DNA of 32,339 nucleotides from PKWO01 sp036384915. GTDB taxonomy: Bacteria > Pseudomonadota > Gammaproteobacteria > Burkholderiales > Burkholderiaceae_D. Both the position numbers and the translations under genes were made by a program. The stretch is from NCBI GenBank assembly GCA_036384915.1, contig DASVLJ010000009.1:1-32339 (forward strand), given 5' to 3'. Positions 8,161-16,371 of the stretch are shown here, one piece after another. The notes below the pieces were generated by a model. The model worked only from the letters and a program-made list of their open reading frames with translations, was not told the DNA's origin and did not search any database. The first letter of the stretch is position 1. The number at the start of each line of letters is the position of its first letter.

Positions 8161-9172
8161 GGGAGTTCAAGGAGAGAATGCGCGCCGCCCCGCCCTCGAG
8201 CAAGCCCAGCGCCTTGCGTTGGTCATCGTTCAATTCAATATGGCTGTCCTGCCTCGCGTTCTCGCACACGAGCACGCGGAAGTCGGCCAGCCGGGTATTG
8301 GCCACCAGCATGGGCGCGCCGCCATCCGCGCCGGCAGCGGCAACCTGCACCACTTCGCTGTCGCGCACGGCACGCAATTCGCGGATACGCGCCTGCAGTA
8401 CGGGACCGGCGTCGAAGATATCGACATAGCCCTCGTAATACATGCCTTCCTGCTCCAGCAAACGCCGTGCCGGTACCGTGGCCGTGTGCACCAGGCCGAC
8501 CGCATCGCGCGCCTCCTTGGGCAGGTAGTCGATATAGAGCGGATGGCGCGGCATCAGTTCGGCGATAAAGGACTTCTTGCCCAGGCTGGTCAGGTCGTCA
8601 GCGCGCTCGAATTCCATCTTGAAGAAGTGCCGGCCCAGGCTGTCCCAGAACGGCGAGCTGCCGTCGTCGCGCAGATAGCCGCGCATTTCGGCAATCAGCT
8701 TGGGCGCGAACAATTCGTGGAATTGCGCAATGAACAGAAGCCGGCTCTTGGACAAGAGCTTGCCGTTGTGGCCGGTACGGTAGTCGGGATGGAGAAACAG
8801 CGAACACAACTCCGAGCAGCCGGTCAAATCGTTCGAGAGATAGAGCGTATCCATGCGCGAGAACACACCCAACTCCTTGCTCGAATGGACCAGGGTGCCG
8901 ATACGGTAGTTGTAGAAAGGTTCTTCCAGTCCCACTGCGGCCTTGATGGCGCATACGCCGGCCAAGGCACCCGTGGCCGTGTCTTCCATGACGAACATAT
9001 AGTCGCGCTGCTCGGGCGCGATGCTTTCGGCAAACGAGGCGCACGCCACGTCGACGCGCTTGCCCAGCATGCCACGGTCGGCCTTCAGCGTCGTCATCCC
9101 GCCGCCGACGCGGCCGGCCAGGTCGAGCAAGCCGTCGATATCTCTTTCTGCTATTGCACGGACTACCAGCAT
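8153..9172 (-). CDS. aruG: Arginine N-succinyltransferase, beta subunit
   Basis: This 339-residue AstA-family acyltransferase transfers succinyl from succinyl-CoA to the alpha-amino group of arginine (and ornithine), the first committed step of the pathway. Family hallmarks are the opening MLVVRAIAERDIDGLLDLA, the GGGMTTLKADR stretch, the CSELCSLFLHPDYRTGHNGKLLSKSR motif and the FDAGPVLQARIREL region near residue 255. It pairs with the adjacent paralogue aruF to form a heteromer, as in Pseudomonas. The gap to aruF is 7 bp, and GAGG in the end of aruF precedes the ATG. The alpha/beta naming follows gene order. Both subunits are homologous and either could carry most of the activity. Confidence 0.94.
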   Translation of the reverse strand: MLVVRAIAERDIDGLLDLAGRVGGGMTTLKADRGMLGKRVDVACASFAESIAPEQRDYMFVMEDTATGALAGVCAIKAAVGLEEPFYNYRIGTLVHSSKELGVFSRMDTLYLSNDLTGCSELCSLFLHPDYRTGHNGKLLSKSRLLFIAQFHELFAPKLIAEMRGYLRDDGSSPFWDSLGRHFFKMEFERADDLTSLGKKSFIAELMPRHPLYIDYLPKEARDAVGLVHTATVPARRLLEQEGMYYEGYVDIFDAGPVLQARIRELRAVRDSEVVQVAAAGADGGAPMLVANTRLADFRVLVCENARQDSHIELNDDQRKALGLLEGGAARILSLNSHA

Positions 9173-9179
9173 GCCGGCC

Positions 9180-10208
9180 TCACAATCTCACGCAGGAAAC
9201 GGGGTCGCCCGCAACGACGTCGAGCGCACGCAGCGCCGCTTCGGGCAAGACGATGCCATCGCGCTGGTCAAGGGGCGCGGATTGCACCAGCACGGCACGG
9301 AAATGCGTATCGCGCAAGCTCGACACCAGGTAGTTCGCCACGCCCTCTTGCGCCGCGCCCGCCATCCCTGCCGCCACGCGGCAGGTTTGCGCCGCGGAGA
9401 AGGCGCGCAGGCCGTTGCGGTGCGCCTGCAGGATGGGGCCGCCGTCGAAGATATCAATGAATTCGTCGGGCTCGAAACCTTCCTCCGACAAAATGCGGAA
9501 CGGCAATTCGCCCTCGCTATGCACTTGGCCCATGACAGCTTGCGCCTCACCGGGCAGAAGCGGGACATAGACCGGGTAATGCGGCATCAGTTCGACGATC
9601 AAGGAGCGGTTGCGCGCCCCCTCTATCACGCGTTCGACTTCGAGGAAATCCATGTGGAAGAATTTGCGCCCCAGCGCTTCCCAGAACGCCGAACGGCCAT
9701 TTTCATCAGTCACACCGGCCAGCGAAGCGAAGAAGCGGTCGGCGAAGCGGTGCGGCGCCGAAGCGGCAAACGCCAGGCGCGCGCGCGACAGCAAAGCCGC
9801 TTCCAGGCCTGCCGTGCGCCAGCCGCGCAGGTAGAAACTCGACAATTGCGAGTGCGCGGTCAGATCGGAACACAGGGTCAGCGCATGCACGCTGTGGCTG
9901 ATGTTCAAGTCGCGCGAGACTTGCTGGATCACGTCGTTGCGGAAGGCAAAGAACGTGCCTTTCGACCCGGCCGTGGCGGCGATCGCCGCCGTGCCGGCCA
10001 AGCCGCCTTCGGGCGACTCAAGCACGAACATGTAAGACTCGTCGCTCGGCATGTCGACCTGGGCCGCAAACGAGGCAAGCGAGTGCTCGACCGCGCGCCC
10101 TATGGCGTCACGCGTCTTGGGCAGCGTGTGCACCCCGGGCGTCGCCACCGAGGCAACGGCCTCGAGCGCGGCGACGTCGGATGCGGCAACCGGCCGAACC
10201 ACGAACAT
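9180..10208 (-). CDS. aruF: Arginine/ornithine N-succinyltransferase, alpha subunit
   Basis: This 342-residue AstA-family protein is a diverged paralogue of the following aruG. It shares the layout of the N-terminal VVRPVAASDVAALEAVA, a TLPKTRDAIGRAVEHSLASF stretch, SELSSFYLR-like SQLSSFYLRGWR, and FDGGPILQAHRNGLRAF near residue 260. It is inferred to form a complex with AruG that succinylates arginine using succinyl-CoA in the cytoplasm. It is the second gene of the operon, 28 bp after astC, with a GGGGAC ribosome-binding site. In this copy the motif regions are somewhat less conserved than in AruG (for example SQLSS instead of SELCS), consistent with its role as the alpha-type subunit. Confidence 0.93.
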   Translation of the reverse strand: MFVVRPVAASDVAALEAVASVATPGVHTLPKTRDAIGRAVEHSLASFAAQVDMPSDESYMFVLESPEGGLAGTAAIAATAGSKGTFFAFRNDVIQQVSRDLNISHSVHALTLCSDLTAHSQLSSFYLRGWRTAGLEAALLSRARLAFAASAPHRFADRFFASLAGVTDENGRSAFWEALGRKFFHMDFLEVERVIEGARNRSLIVELMPHYPVYVPLLPGEAQAVMGQVHSEGELPFRILSEEGFEPDEFIDIFDGGPILQAHRNGLRAFSAAQTCRVAAGMAGAAQEGVANYLVSSLRDTHFRAVLVQSAPLDQRDGIVLPEAALRALDVVAGDPVSCVRL

Positions 10209-10236
10209 GGTCTGTCCCCTATCGATCCGCGACTTG

Positions 10237-11478
10237 TCAGGCTGCGAGGAAGGCGTCGATAGCCTGGCGCAGCAGGCGGTCGGCTTCCGCTATCTGCTCG
10301 TCCGAGACGATCAGGGCCGGCAGCAAGCGCACCACGTCCGGGCCTGCGATCAAGACCATCAAGCCCTGCGCTTCGGCGGCCTTGGCGATTTCCTTGGCGC
10401 GGCCGGCATAGGCTTCGGTCAAGACCATGCCCAGCATCAAGCCCTTGCCGCGCACCAGGGAGAACAGCTGCGGGTAGTCGGCCCGAATCTTGTCGAGCTT
10501 GCTGTATAGCAGAGCCGACGCTTCCTTGATGCGGCCGAGGAAGGCCGGCTGGTTGATCGTACGCAACACTTCGAGCGCCACCGACGAGGCCAGAGGATTG
10601 CCTCCGTAAGTGGTGCCGTGCGAACCGACCGAGAAAGCCTTGGCGATGTCTTCGGTGGTCAGCATGGCGCCGACCGGATAGCCGTTGCCGAGCGCCTTGG
10701 CCACGGTGATGATGTCGGGAGTGACGCCGTAACCCATGTAGGCGAACAAATCGCCGGTACGGCCCATGCCGCATTGCACTTCATCGAAAATCAGCAAGGC
10801 ATTGTTGGCGTCGCACAGTTCGCGCAGCGCCTTGAGAAAGGCCGGGTCAGCCGGGATCATACCGCCCTCGCCCTGCACCGGCTCCACGATCACGCAGCAC
10901 ACGTCGGGGCCGATGGCTTTCCTGGCGGCTTCGATGTCGTTGTAGGGCAGGTGGTCGATGGCCGGCGGCAGCGGCTCGAAACCCTCGGTGTACTTGGCTT
11001 GCCCGCCGACCGACACGGTAAACAGCGTGCGGCCGTGGAAGGAATTGAGGAAGGACACGATGCGCGGCTTGCTGTCGCCATGCTTGAGATGGCCGTACTT
11101 GCGCGCCAGCTTCAATGCCGCCTCATTGGCTTCCGCACCGGAATTGCAAAAGAAGGCACGGTCGGCGAAGGTGGCGGCCGTCAACGCCTGCGCGAGGCGC
11201 AGCACCGGCTCATTGGTATAGCCGTTGCCGACGTGCCAGAGCTTTTGCGCCTGGTTGGTCAGGGCGGCAACCACGTTCGGGTTGGCATGGCCCAGGCCGG
11301 TGACAGCGATTCCGGCGGTGAAGTCGAGATAGCGCTTGCCTTCCTGGTCCCACAGGTCGAGGCCGGAGGCACGCACCGGCACCATGCTCGAGGGTGCATA
11401 GGTCGGCACCACGACTTCATCGAAAGTCTGGCGTCCAACCGCGCCTGCTGAGTCCTTGCCGCCGAGTGCTGCGTTCAT
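10237..11478 (-). CDS. astC: Succinylornithine / acetylornithine aminotransferase
   Basis: This 413-residue class III PLP aminotransferase converts N2-succinylornithine and 2-oxoglutarate to succinylglutamate semialdehyde and glutamate. Visible landmarks are FFCNSGAEANEAALK, SFHGRTLFTVSVGGQ, VEPVQGEGGM, FDEVQCGMGRTG with Asp232 for the PLP ring nitrogen, and the Schiff-base lysine Lys261 in TVAKALGNGYPVGAM. The frame extends upstream to 11553, but the start is set at 11478, where GGAGG stands 6 nt ahead and the protein aligns with the family. It is the first gene of the ast operon. Like AruC of Pseudomonas it could double as biosynthetic acetylornithine aminotransferase. Confidence 0.95.
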   Translation of the reverse strand: MNAALGGKDSAGAVGRQTFDEVVVPTYAPSSMVPVRASGLDLWDQEGKRYLDFTAGIAVTGLGHANPNVVAALTNQAQKLWHVGNGYTNEPVLRLAQALTAATFADRAFFCNSGAEANEAALKLARKYGHLKHGDSKPRIVSFLNSFHGRTLFTVSVGGQAKYTEGFEPLPPAIDHLPYNDIEAARKAIGPDVCCVIVEPVQGEGGMIPADPAFLKALRELCDANNALLIFDEVQCGMGRTGDLFAYMGYGVTPDIITVAKALGNGYPVGAMLTTEDIAKAFSVGSHGTTYGGNPLASSVALEVLRTINQPAFLGRIKEASALLYSKLDKIRADYPQLFSLVRGKGLMLGMVLTEAYAGRAKEIAKAAEAQGLMVLIAGPDVVRLLPALIVSDEQIAEADRLLRQAIDAFLAA

Positions 11479-11580
11479 ACCTGCCTCCGTCAAATGTCCA
11501 AAAAATATCGAGAAACCAGCCAATCTCGACATTATAGAGAGAGCCTGTGGCAAACTCTTTTCGAACTGCGACGAAAACTT
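11479..11580 (-). promoter_or_regulatory. Probable ast operon promoter with ArgR-like half-sites
   Basis: This 102-bp gap lies between the regulator gene and astC. On the minus strand a perfect TATAAT lies at 11536-11531, but its -35 is poor, as expected for an activated promoter. Upstream, CGTCGC at 11573-11568 followed by 8 nt and AA resembles the half-site TGTCGC-N8-AA known for the AraC-type ArgR of P. aeruginosa. A second TGTCGA at 11531-11526 overlaps the -10 but lacks the AA. The half-site matches are short and could be chance. Confidence 0.5.
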
Positions 11581-12429
11581 TCAAATTCGCGCAGGAGCAA
11601 GCCTGCGCTGGCGCTCTTCTCGCGGCGTGATGCCGAACAACGCGCCGTAGGCGGTGGAAAAATGCGCCCCGGAGGAAAATCCGCACATCAGCCCGACTTG
11701 CACAATGGAATGATGCGATTCAAGCAACAAGGACCGCGCATGTTGCAGGCGCAGCTCCAGGTAGTAACGCGCCGGCATGTTCCCCAAGTGCTGCTTGAAC
11801 AAGCGTTCGAGCTGGCGCCGCGAAATGCCGACCAGATTAGCGATGTCGTCGCTGTTGAGCGGCTCTTCGATGTGCGTTTCCATGAGGCGCAACGCTTCTG
11901 CCAGCGCCGGCTGCAGGCGCTGACGCGCTTGCGGAAGCGGCGTGTCGGGCGCGCGCACCTGCGTGATATAAAGGGCCTCCATAATGCCTGCTTGCACCGC
12001 CTCGCCGAAGCAGGCCTTGACGATGGCCAGGGCAAAGTCAATGGCGGCAGCGCCGCCGCAACAAACGAGCGGGTTGTGTTCGAGGTCGTAAAGCTGGGCG
12101 GTATCGTGCTTGATCTCGCCTTGCTCCTTGAACCATCCAAGCACCGCTCCGACGACACCATACAGGCCAGCCTTGCGGCAATGCGCCAACAACGCAGGCA
12201 TGCGTTCGGCTGGCACGTCCTCATCGGCAACGAGCAGGACCAAATCGGCCGCCGTGTCGGGCAAGGATTGTGCCGATGCCGTTTCGAACAACAACCGCTC
12301 TTCGCCCAGCTCATCCGCCGCCAGCCGCAGGACCTGGAACAAGCCTGAAAAACCGAGCCCCGCTACCTCGCCACAACGGATCACGCGTATCCGCAGCGGT
12401 TGGAGCGAGGCCAGGCTGGTGAGGGACAT
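11581..12429 (-). CDS. AraC/GlxA-family transcriptional regulator, probable arginine-responsive activator
   Basis: This 282-residue protein has a degenerate GlxA/DJ-1-like N-terminal domain (about residues 10-175) and a C-terminal AraC double helix-turn-helix. The first helix pair is NSDDIANLVGISRRQLERLFKQ and the second is SIVQVGLMCGFSSGAHFSTAYGALFGITPREER. This is the architecture of the AraC-type ArgR of P. aeruginosa, which activates aru and gdhB in response to arginine. It lies directly upstream of astC on the same strand and only 3 bp after the DMT exporter gene, so it is likely made from the exporter promoter. At 282 residues it is shorter than Pseudomonas ArgR. The arginine role is inferred from context. 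Confidence 0.85.
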   Translation of the reverse strand: MSLTSLASLQPLRIRVIRCGEVAGLGFSGLFQVLRLAADELGEERLLFETASAQSLPDTAADLVLLVADEDVPAERMPALLAHCRKAGLYGVVGAVLGWFKEQGEIKHDTAQLYDLEHNPLVCCGGAAAIDFALAIVKACFGEAVQAGIMEALYITQVRAPDTPLPQARQRLQPALAEALRLMETHIEEPLNSDDIANLVGISRRQLERLFKQHLGNMPARYYLELRLQHARSLLLESHHSIVQVGLMCGFSSGAHFSTAYGALFGITPREERQRRLAPARI

Positions 12430-12432
12430 GAT

Positions 12433-13347
12433 CTAGCCCGGGTTGCCCTCGGGCGCGTTGCCGGATGCGATGGCGGCTTCCGGCTTGTTTTCCGGCGTCC
12501 ATTGGCTCACGATCATGCCTGCGATCAACAATGCCGCGCCGACGATACCGCGCAAGCCCATGCTTTCGCCAAGCCAGAAATACGCCGCAATCGCCGCACA
12601 GCCCGGCTCGAAAGCATAGATCACCGCCGCCTCGTTGGCGCTGGCATGACGCTGGCCCCAGGTTTGCAGCGAAATGATGGCGGCGGTGGCCACCAGGGAT
12701 AGATAGGCAAGATTGAAGAAACTGGCGCGTCCTGCGGCAATCGCCTCATTCCAGACGAAGGGGTGCGCCGGCAACTCCCTCAAGACGAGCCACAGCAGCG
12801 CACACAGCGCCACGGCTATGATTTGCACCGTGGTCATCGCCATCAGGCTGCTCGCGCGCCGTGCCGCTAACTCCAGCATCTTGACGTAGGCGCCAAAGCA
12901 AAAAGCGCCCATCAGAGCCAGATTGTCACCTGCGCCCCAGGCCGCGCCGTCCCAGCACAGGGAGAACAGGCCGGCGATCGCCAACACGATGGCAACCAGA
13001 ATGCGCTTCTCGGGAACGCGTCCCACTGCCACGCCGAGCAAAGGCACGATTAGTACGTTCAAGCCCGTGACGAAGGCATTGCGGTTGGAACTGGTCAAGA
13101 CCAGCCCGCTGAACTGGAACATGGCGGCGACGAACAGCAACACGCCAAGCATGGCCCCGCCCAGCAGATCGGCCTTTTTCGCGCGAAACAGGAAAGGCGT
13201 CAACACCAGTCCGCCGATGGAAAAGCGCAGGAACAGAATCCAGGGTGCGGAAAAATACTGCGACAAGTCCTTCATGGCAGGAAAGGTCGTACCCCAGACC
13301 ATGGTGACGATCAGCAGGCCGAAGATTCCTTTTAGGTGGCGTGGCAT
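12433..13347 (-). CDS. DMT-superfamily (EamA) inner-membrane transporter
   Basis: This 304-residue protein has about ten hydrophobic helices in two homologous halves. The first helix starts with FGLLIVTMVWGTTFPAMKDL and the second repeat starts around NLALMGAFCFGAYVKMLEL. The C-terminal helices carry the conserved YAFEPGCAAIAAYFWLGESM stretch typical of EamA permeases. Family members export amino acids or metabolites, but specificity cannot be read from sequence. It is the promoter-proximal gene of a likely transcript with the AraC regulator (3-bp gap). An export or relief-valve role for basic amino acids is therefore plausible but unproven. The ribosome-binding site is weak (GGA). Confidence 0.85.
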   Translation of the reverse strand: MPRHLKGIFGLLIVTMVWGTTFPAMKDLSQYFSAPWILFLRFSIGGLVLTPFLFRAKKADLLGGAMLGVLLFVAAMFQFSGLVLTSSNRNAFVTGLNVLIVPLLGVAVGRVPEKRILVAIVLAIAGLFSLCWDGAAWGAGDNLALMGAFCFGAYVKMLELAARRASSLMAMTTVQIIAVALCALLWLVLRELPAHPFVWNEAIAAGRASFFNLAYLSLVATAAIISLQTWGQRHASANEAAVIYAFEPGCAAIAAYFWLGESMGLRGIVGAALLIAGMIVSQWTPENKPEAAIASGNAPEGNPG

Positions 13348-13364
13348 TGAGTGGCTATCCTAAA

Positions 13365-13521
13365 CTCCCCTCTCCCGCTTGCGGAGAGGGGTGGGGAAGA
13401 GGGTGAATGCGCTTGGTCCCGCATGGTCAAGACCTTGGAGCGAATCCTGGTCTGACGATAAAAAGCATTCAGATCGCGCGCTCCCTCTACCCTGCCCCCT
13501 CTCCAGCAACCGGGAGAGGGG
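13365..13521. repeat. Dispersed cruciform/MITE-like repeat with paired CCCCTCTCC hairpins
   Basis: Two near-identical hairpins bound the element. The left one is CCCCTCTCC at 13367-13375 with GGAGAGGGG at 13383-13391. The right one is CCCCTCTCC at 13496-13504 with GGAGAGGGG at 13513-13521, followed by TTCTTTTTT. The inner flanks are also inverted relative to each other (about 13383-13403 versus 13483-13504), so the whole block can fold into a large cruciform. No ORF is inside. Elements of this CCCTCTCC style are common interspersed repeats in proteobacterial genomes. The right hairpin with its T-run could end plus-strand transcripts. Confidence 0.7.
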
Positions 13522-13534
13522 TTCTTTTTTGGTT

Positions 13535-13565
13535 AAAAAAAAAGGCACTGCGCGAGCGCAGTGCC
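13535..13565 (-). terminator. Rho-independent terminator of the lysine-catabolism operon
   Basis: On the minus strand a near-perfect stem, GGCACTGCG with GCGCAGTGCC (13565-13544), is followed directly by nine T residues (13543-13535). It starts about 26 bp after the stop of the 2-oxoadipate dioxygenase gene and is the best terminator in the window. Confidence 0.9.
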
Positions 13566-13590
13566 TGCAACAGATAGGGGATATTCTAAC

Positions 13591-14619
13591 TCAAGCCGTC
13601 GCGGTCATCTTGAATATGCCCTGCGCATTGGCAGCATCAAAGCCCAAATCCAGCTTCTGCACATCGGCGGCCGTATCCAGGTATCGGTCGCGCGAAATGA
13701 ATTCATAGAAGCTGCCCGGCACCATCATTTCAATGACTCCGCCATCGGCGCCGATGAATTGGCGCAGCACCATGTCGGCCTTGAACGCAGTTTGCTTGAT
13801 CCGGCCGCTCTTGGAGACTTCGATGCTTTGCTTCATCGGGCGCTGCAGCGCTTTCTGCTCTTCCGTCACACGCAACAGGTCATCGACGCGATCCGTCACG
13901 TGGTTGAACATATTGCCTTCGGTCGCGATCCAGGCCATCTCGGCCGACTCCGCGAGCAGGATTTCGTAGTCGGCCAGATGCGGCACGGCGTGCTGGCGGC
14001 CGAAACAGGCTTTCAGTTCGGGCAGCATGGCGGCGGCGTCATGGAAACCGATACGGCCGTCGCGCGCCAATTCATGCAGCAGGAATTGCGACTTGGGCGA
14101 GAGCGGGTCTCGCGAGCTTTCCAGCACGCGCGTCACGGCTTGCTGGAAAGCCGGCGAGAAGCGGCCAGGATGCAATTCGCTGACGAAGAACTGCGCGATC
14201 TCGTCCGGCGCGTCGACATGGGCGTAGGAGCGGCCGGTCATGCCGAGCCGGTCGAGCGGGAAGGTGCCGTTCAGCTTGTAGCCCAGCGGCTCCAGAATGC
14301 GCGTGAACGCTGCCTCGCCGGGAGGCAGTGCGCCATTGTCGATCCAGCGCACGGTACGCAGCGCGCCATGGTCATGGAAGACCTTGCCGCCCTTGGCCGC
14401 GACTTCTTCGGTATATTGGCGGCCGGTCGGCACGCGTTGCAGCAAGTCGTGGAACAGCACCATGTTGAGCGCCTGCGCCAGTTCCTTGCGCGAAACCCAG
14501 TCTTCTTCCCAGGTCGCGAAACTGCTTGGCACCGTCATCAACTCCAACACCCAGGCGCAAGCCTCGGCACCGATGACTTTTTCCACCAGGTTGGTCAAGT
14601 TACTGTTCTGCAAACCCAC
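13591..14619 (-). CDS. hglS: 2-oxoadipate dioxygenase/decarboxylase (DUF1338, HglS-like)
   Basis: This 342-residue protein belongs to the DUF1338 family. HglS of Pseudomonas putida in that family converts 2-oxoadipate to D-2-hydroxyglutarate with O2 in lysine degradation. The metal-binding core is suggested by FHDHGALRTVRW (His84), a second histidine region GNMFNHVTDRVDD, and a C-terminal glutamate in GVIEMMVPGSFYEFISR. The start is GTG at 14619: GGAG lies 6 nt upstream, and the nearby ATG at 14624 is out of frame and stops at once. The protein is shorter than HglS/YdcJ (about 450 residues) and represents a compact subgroup. It is last in an operon with an aminoadipate-semialdehyde dehydrogenase and a saccharopine-dehydrogenase-family enzyme, which supports the lysine assignment. 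Confidence 0.88.
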   Translation of the reverse strand: MGLQNSNLTNLVEKVIGAEACAWVLELMTVPSSFATWEEDWVSRKELAQALNMVLFHDLLQRVPTGRQYTEEVAAKGGKVFHDHGALRTVRWIDNGALPPGEAAFTRILEPLGYKLNGTFPLDRLGMTGRSYAHVDAPDEIAQFFVSELHPGRFSPAFQQAVTRVLESSRDPLSPKSQFLLHELARDGRIGFHDAAAMLPELKACFGRQHAVPHLADYEILLAESAEMAWIATEGNMFNHVTDRVDDLLRVTEEQKALQRPMKQSIEVSKSGRIKQTAFKADMVLRQFIGADGGVIEMMVPGSFYEFISRDRYLDTAADVQKLDLGFDAANAQGIFKMTATA

Positions 14620-14656
14620 TTCATACTCCCTGAATTTTCAAAAAATACGAGACTCG

Positions 14657-14677
14657 CCGGCCGCATGAAGCGGCCGG
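14657..14677. other. Intercistronic hairpin between amaB and hglS
   Basis: A perfect 8-bp inverted repeat, CCGGCCGC, loop ATGAA, then GCGGCCGG, sits in the 78-bp gap between the two genes. On the minus strand a T-run occurs only about 11-16 nt after the stem. It may therefore be an mRNA-stabilising or partially attenuating structure rather than a full terminator. Confidence 0.6.
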
Positions 14678-14697
14678 TTTGCCTGTAGAACCTGGGA

Positions 14698-16203
14698 TCA
14701 GATATCGAAGCTGATACCCTGGGCCAAGGGCAGCGCGTTGCTGTAGTTGATGGTGTTGGTCGCACGGCGCATATAAGCCTTCCACGAATCGGAACCCGAT
14801 TCGCGGCCGCCGCCCGTATCCTTCTCGCCGCCGAAGGCGCCGCCGATTTCCGCACCGGACGGGCCGATGTTGACGTTGGCAATGCCGCAGTCCGAACCCG
14901 AAGCGGACACGAAACGCTCGGCTTCGCGGATGTCGGTGGTGAAGATCGAAGACGACAAGCCTTGCGGCACTTCATTGTTGGCTGCGATCGCGGCATCGAG
15001 GTCGGTGTAGCGCACGATGTACAGAATCGGTGCAAAAGTCTCGTGATGCATGATCTTGGTCTGCGCCGGCATTTCGACCAGGGCGGGATGCACGTAGTAA
15101 CCTTGCTCGCAACCCGCCACGGTGGCGCGCTGGCCGCCGAACACCTTGCCCTGCTCGGCCGCTGCCAGCTCGAGCGATTTTTGCATGGCATTGAAGGCTT
15201 GTTGGTCGATCAGCGGACCGACCAGCGTGCCCTTCTCGGCCGGATTGCCGATCGGCAGGCCGCCATAAATCTTCTTCAGGCGCGGCACCAACGTGTCATA
15301 CACGCTGTCGTGCACAAAAAGACGGCGCAGCGTGGTGCAGCGCTGGCCGGCGGTGCCGACGGCGGAGAACACGATGCCGCGCACGGCCATTTCCAGGTCG
15401 GCTGACGGAGCGACGATCATGGCATTGTTGCCGCCCAGTTCCAGAATGGTGCGAGCCAGGCGCACGCCGCAACGCTCAGCCACGGCGCGGCCCATCTGCG
15501 TGCTGCCGGTGGCGGAAACCACGGGCACGCGCTTGTCGTCGACCAGGGTCTGGCCGCATTCGCGTCCGCCGATGATCAACTCAGCCAGGCCCTCCGGCGC
15601 GTCGGCGCCGAAGCGGGCCACGGCCTTGGCGAACAGGGCATGCGTGGCGATGGCGGTCAAGGGAGTCTTTTCCGACGGCTTCCACACCACGGCATCGCCG
15701 CAGACGAAGGCCAGTGCGGCATTCCAGGCCCAGACGGCAACCGGGAAGTTGAACGCGGAAATCACGCCGACCACGCCGACCGGGTGCCAGGATTCCATCA
15801 TGCGATGGCCGGGACGCTCGGACGCGATGGTCAGGCCGTACAGCTGGCGCGACAGGCCGACTGCGAAATCGCAGATGTCGATCATTTCCTGCACTTCGCC
15901 CAAGCCTTCTTGCAGAATCTTGCCGGCTTCGAGCGTAACGAGCAGGCCGAGCGCGGCCTTGTGTGCGCGCAACTCTTCGCCGAACAGGCGGATGAGTTCG
16001 CCGCGGCGCGGCGCGGGGATATTGCGCCACTGCTGGAAAGCAGCATGAGCGCGGGTGATCTTGGCGGTAACTTGTTCAGAGGTATCGGCACGCAGATGGG
16101 CCAGCACGGCGCCATCGATAGGCGAGCGGCTCTGCAATTCGTTGCCGTGGAAGGGCGCGAGGTCGACGCCGAGTTCCTTGAGTACGTTTGTGATTTGTTC
16201 CAT
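14698..16203 (-). CDS. amaB: L-aminoadipate-6-semialdehyde dehydrogenase (ALDH7 family)
   Basis: This 501-residue aldehyde dehydrogenase resembles the ALDH7A1/AmaB group, which oxidises 2-aminoadipate semialdehyde (in equilibrium with piperideine-6-carboxylate) to 2-aminoadipate with NAD+. Seen in the sequence are the ISAFNFPVAVWAWN cofactor stretch, Glu255 in ILELGGNN, catalytic Cys289 in GTAGQRCTTLRR, and the ALDH7-type C-terminal run GIANVNIGPSGAEIGGAFGGEK. The frame extends upstream to 16302, but the start is set at 16203, where GGAG lies 8 nt ahead. The ATG at 16215 has no ribosome-binding site. It is the middle gene of the lysine operon, with a repeat-bearing 185-bp gap before it. Confidence 0.93.
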   Translation of the reverse strand: MEQITNVLKELGVDLAPFHGNELQSRSPIDGAVLAHLRADTSEQVTAKITRAHAAFQQWRNIPAPRRGELIRLFGEELRAHKAALGLLVTLEAGKILQEGLGEVQEMIDICDFAVGLSRQLYGLTIASERPGHRMMESWHPVGVVGVISAFNFPVAVWAWNAALAFVCGDAVVWKPSEKTPLTAIATHALFAKAVARFGADAPEGLAELIIGGRECGQTLVDDKRVPVVSATGSTQMGRAVAERCGVRLARTILELGGNNAMIVAPSADLEMAVRGIVFSAVGTAGQRCTTLRRLFVHDSVYDTLVPRLKKIYGGLPIGNPAEKGTLVGPLIDQQAFNAMQKSLELAAAEQGKVFGGQRATVAGCEQGYYVHPALVEMPAQTKIMHHETFAPILYIVRYTDLDAAIAANNEVPQGLSSSIFTTDIREAERFVSASGSDCGIANVNIGPSGAEIGGAFGGEKDTGGGRESGSDSWKAYMRRATNTINYSNALPLAQGISFDI

Positions 16204-16287
16204 TGTGTTCTCCATCGGCGGGGGTGTTGAGGGGCGCAAGGATATCACTTCCCTCAATAATGCATCGTTTGGCGGCTGGGACTGGAC

Positions 16288-16371
16288 GTAGGGCGGGTGC
16301 AACCCACCAATTGCCTAGCGACCATCATTTGACGCGCCTGGCGGGTTACGCCTGCGGCTAACCCACCCTAC
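16288..16371. repeat. GTAGGGYGGG-type dispersed palindromic repeat
   Basis: The block begins GTAGGGCGGGTGCAACCCACC and ends with GCGGGTTACGCC...GGCTAACCCACCCTAC, so its ends are inverted copies and its inside holds smaller palindromes. Its right end, CCCACCCTACGATC, is identical to the end of the element at 3672-3719. It lies in the gap between the saccharopine-dehydrogenase-like gene and amaB. Repeats of this GTAGGGTGGG style are widespread in proteobacteria. Confidence 0.65.

Noticed and set aside
8159..9460. Plus-strand frame of about 430 codons opposite aruG
   Set aside because: Shadow of a well-conserved minus-strand gene.
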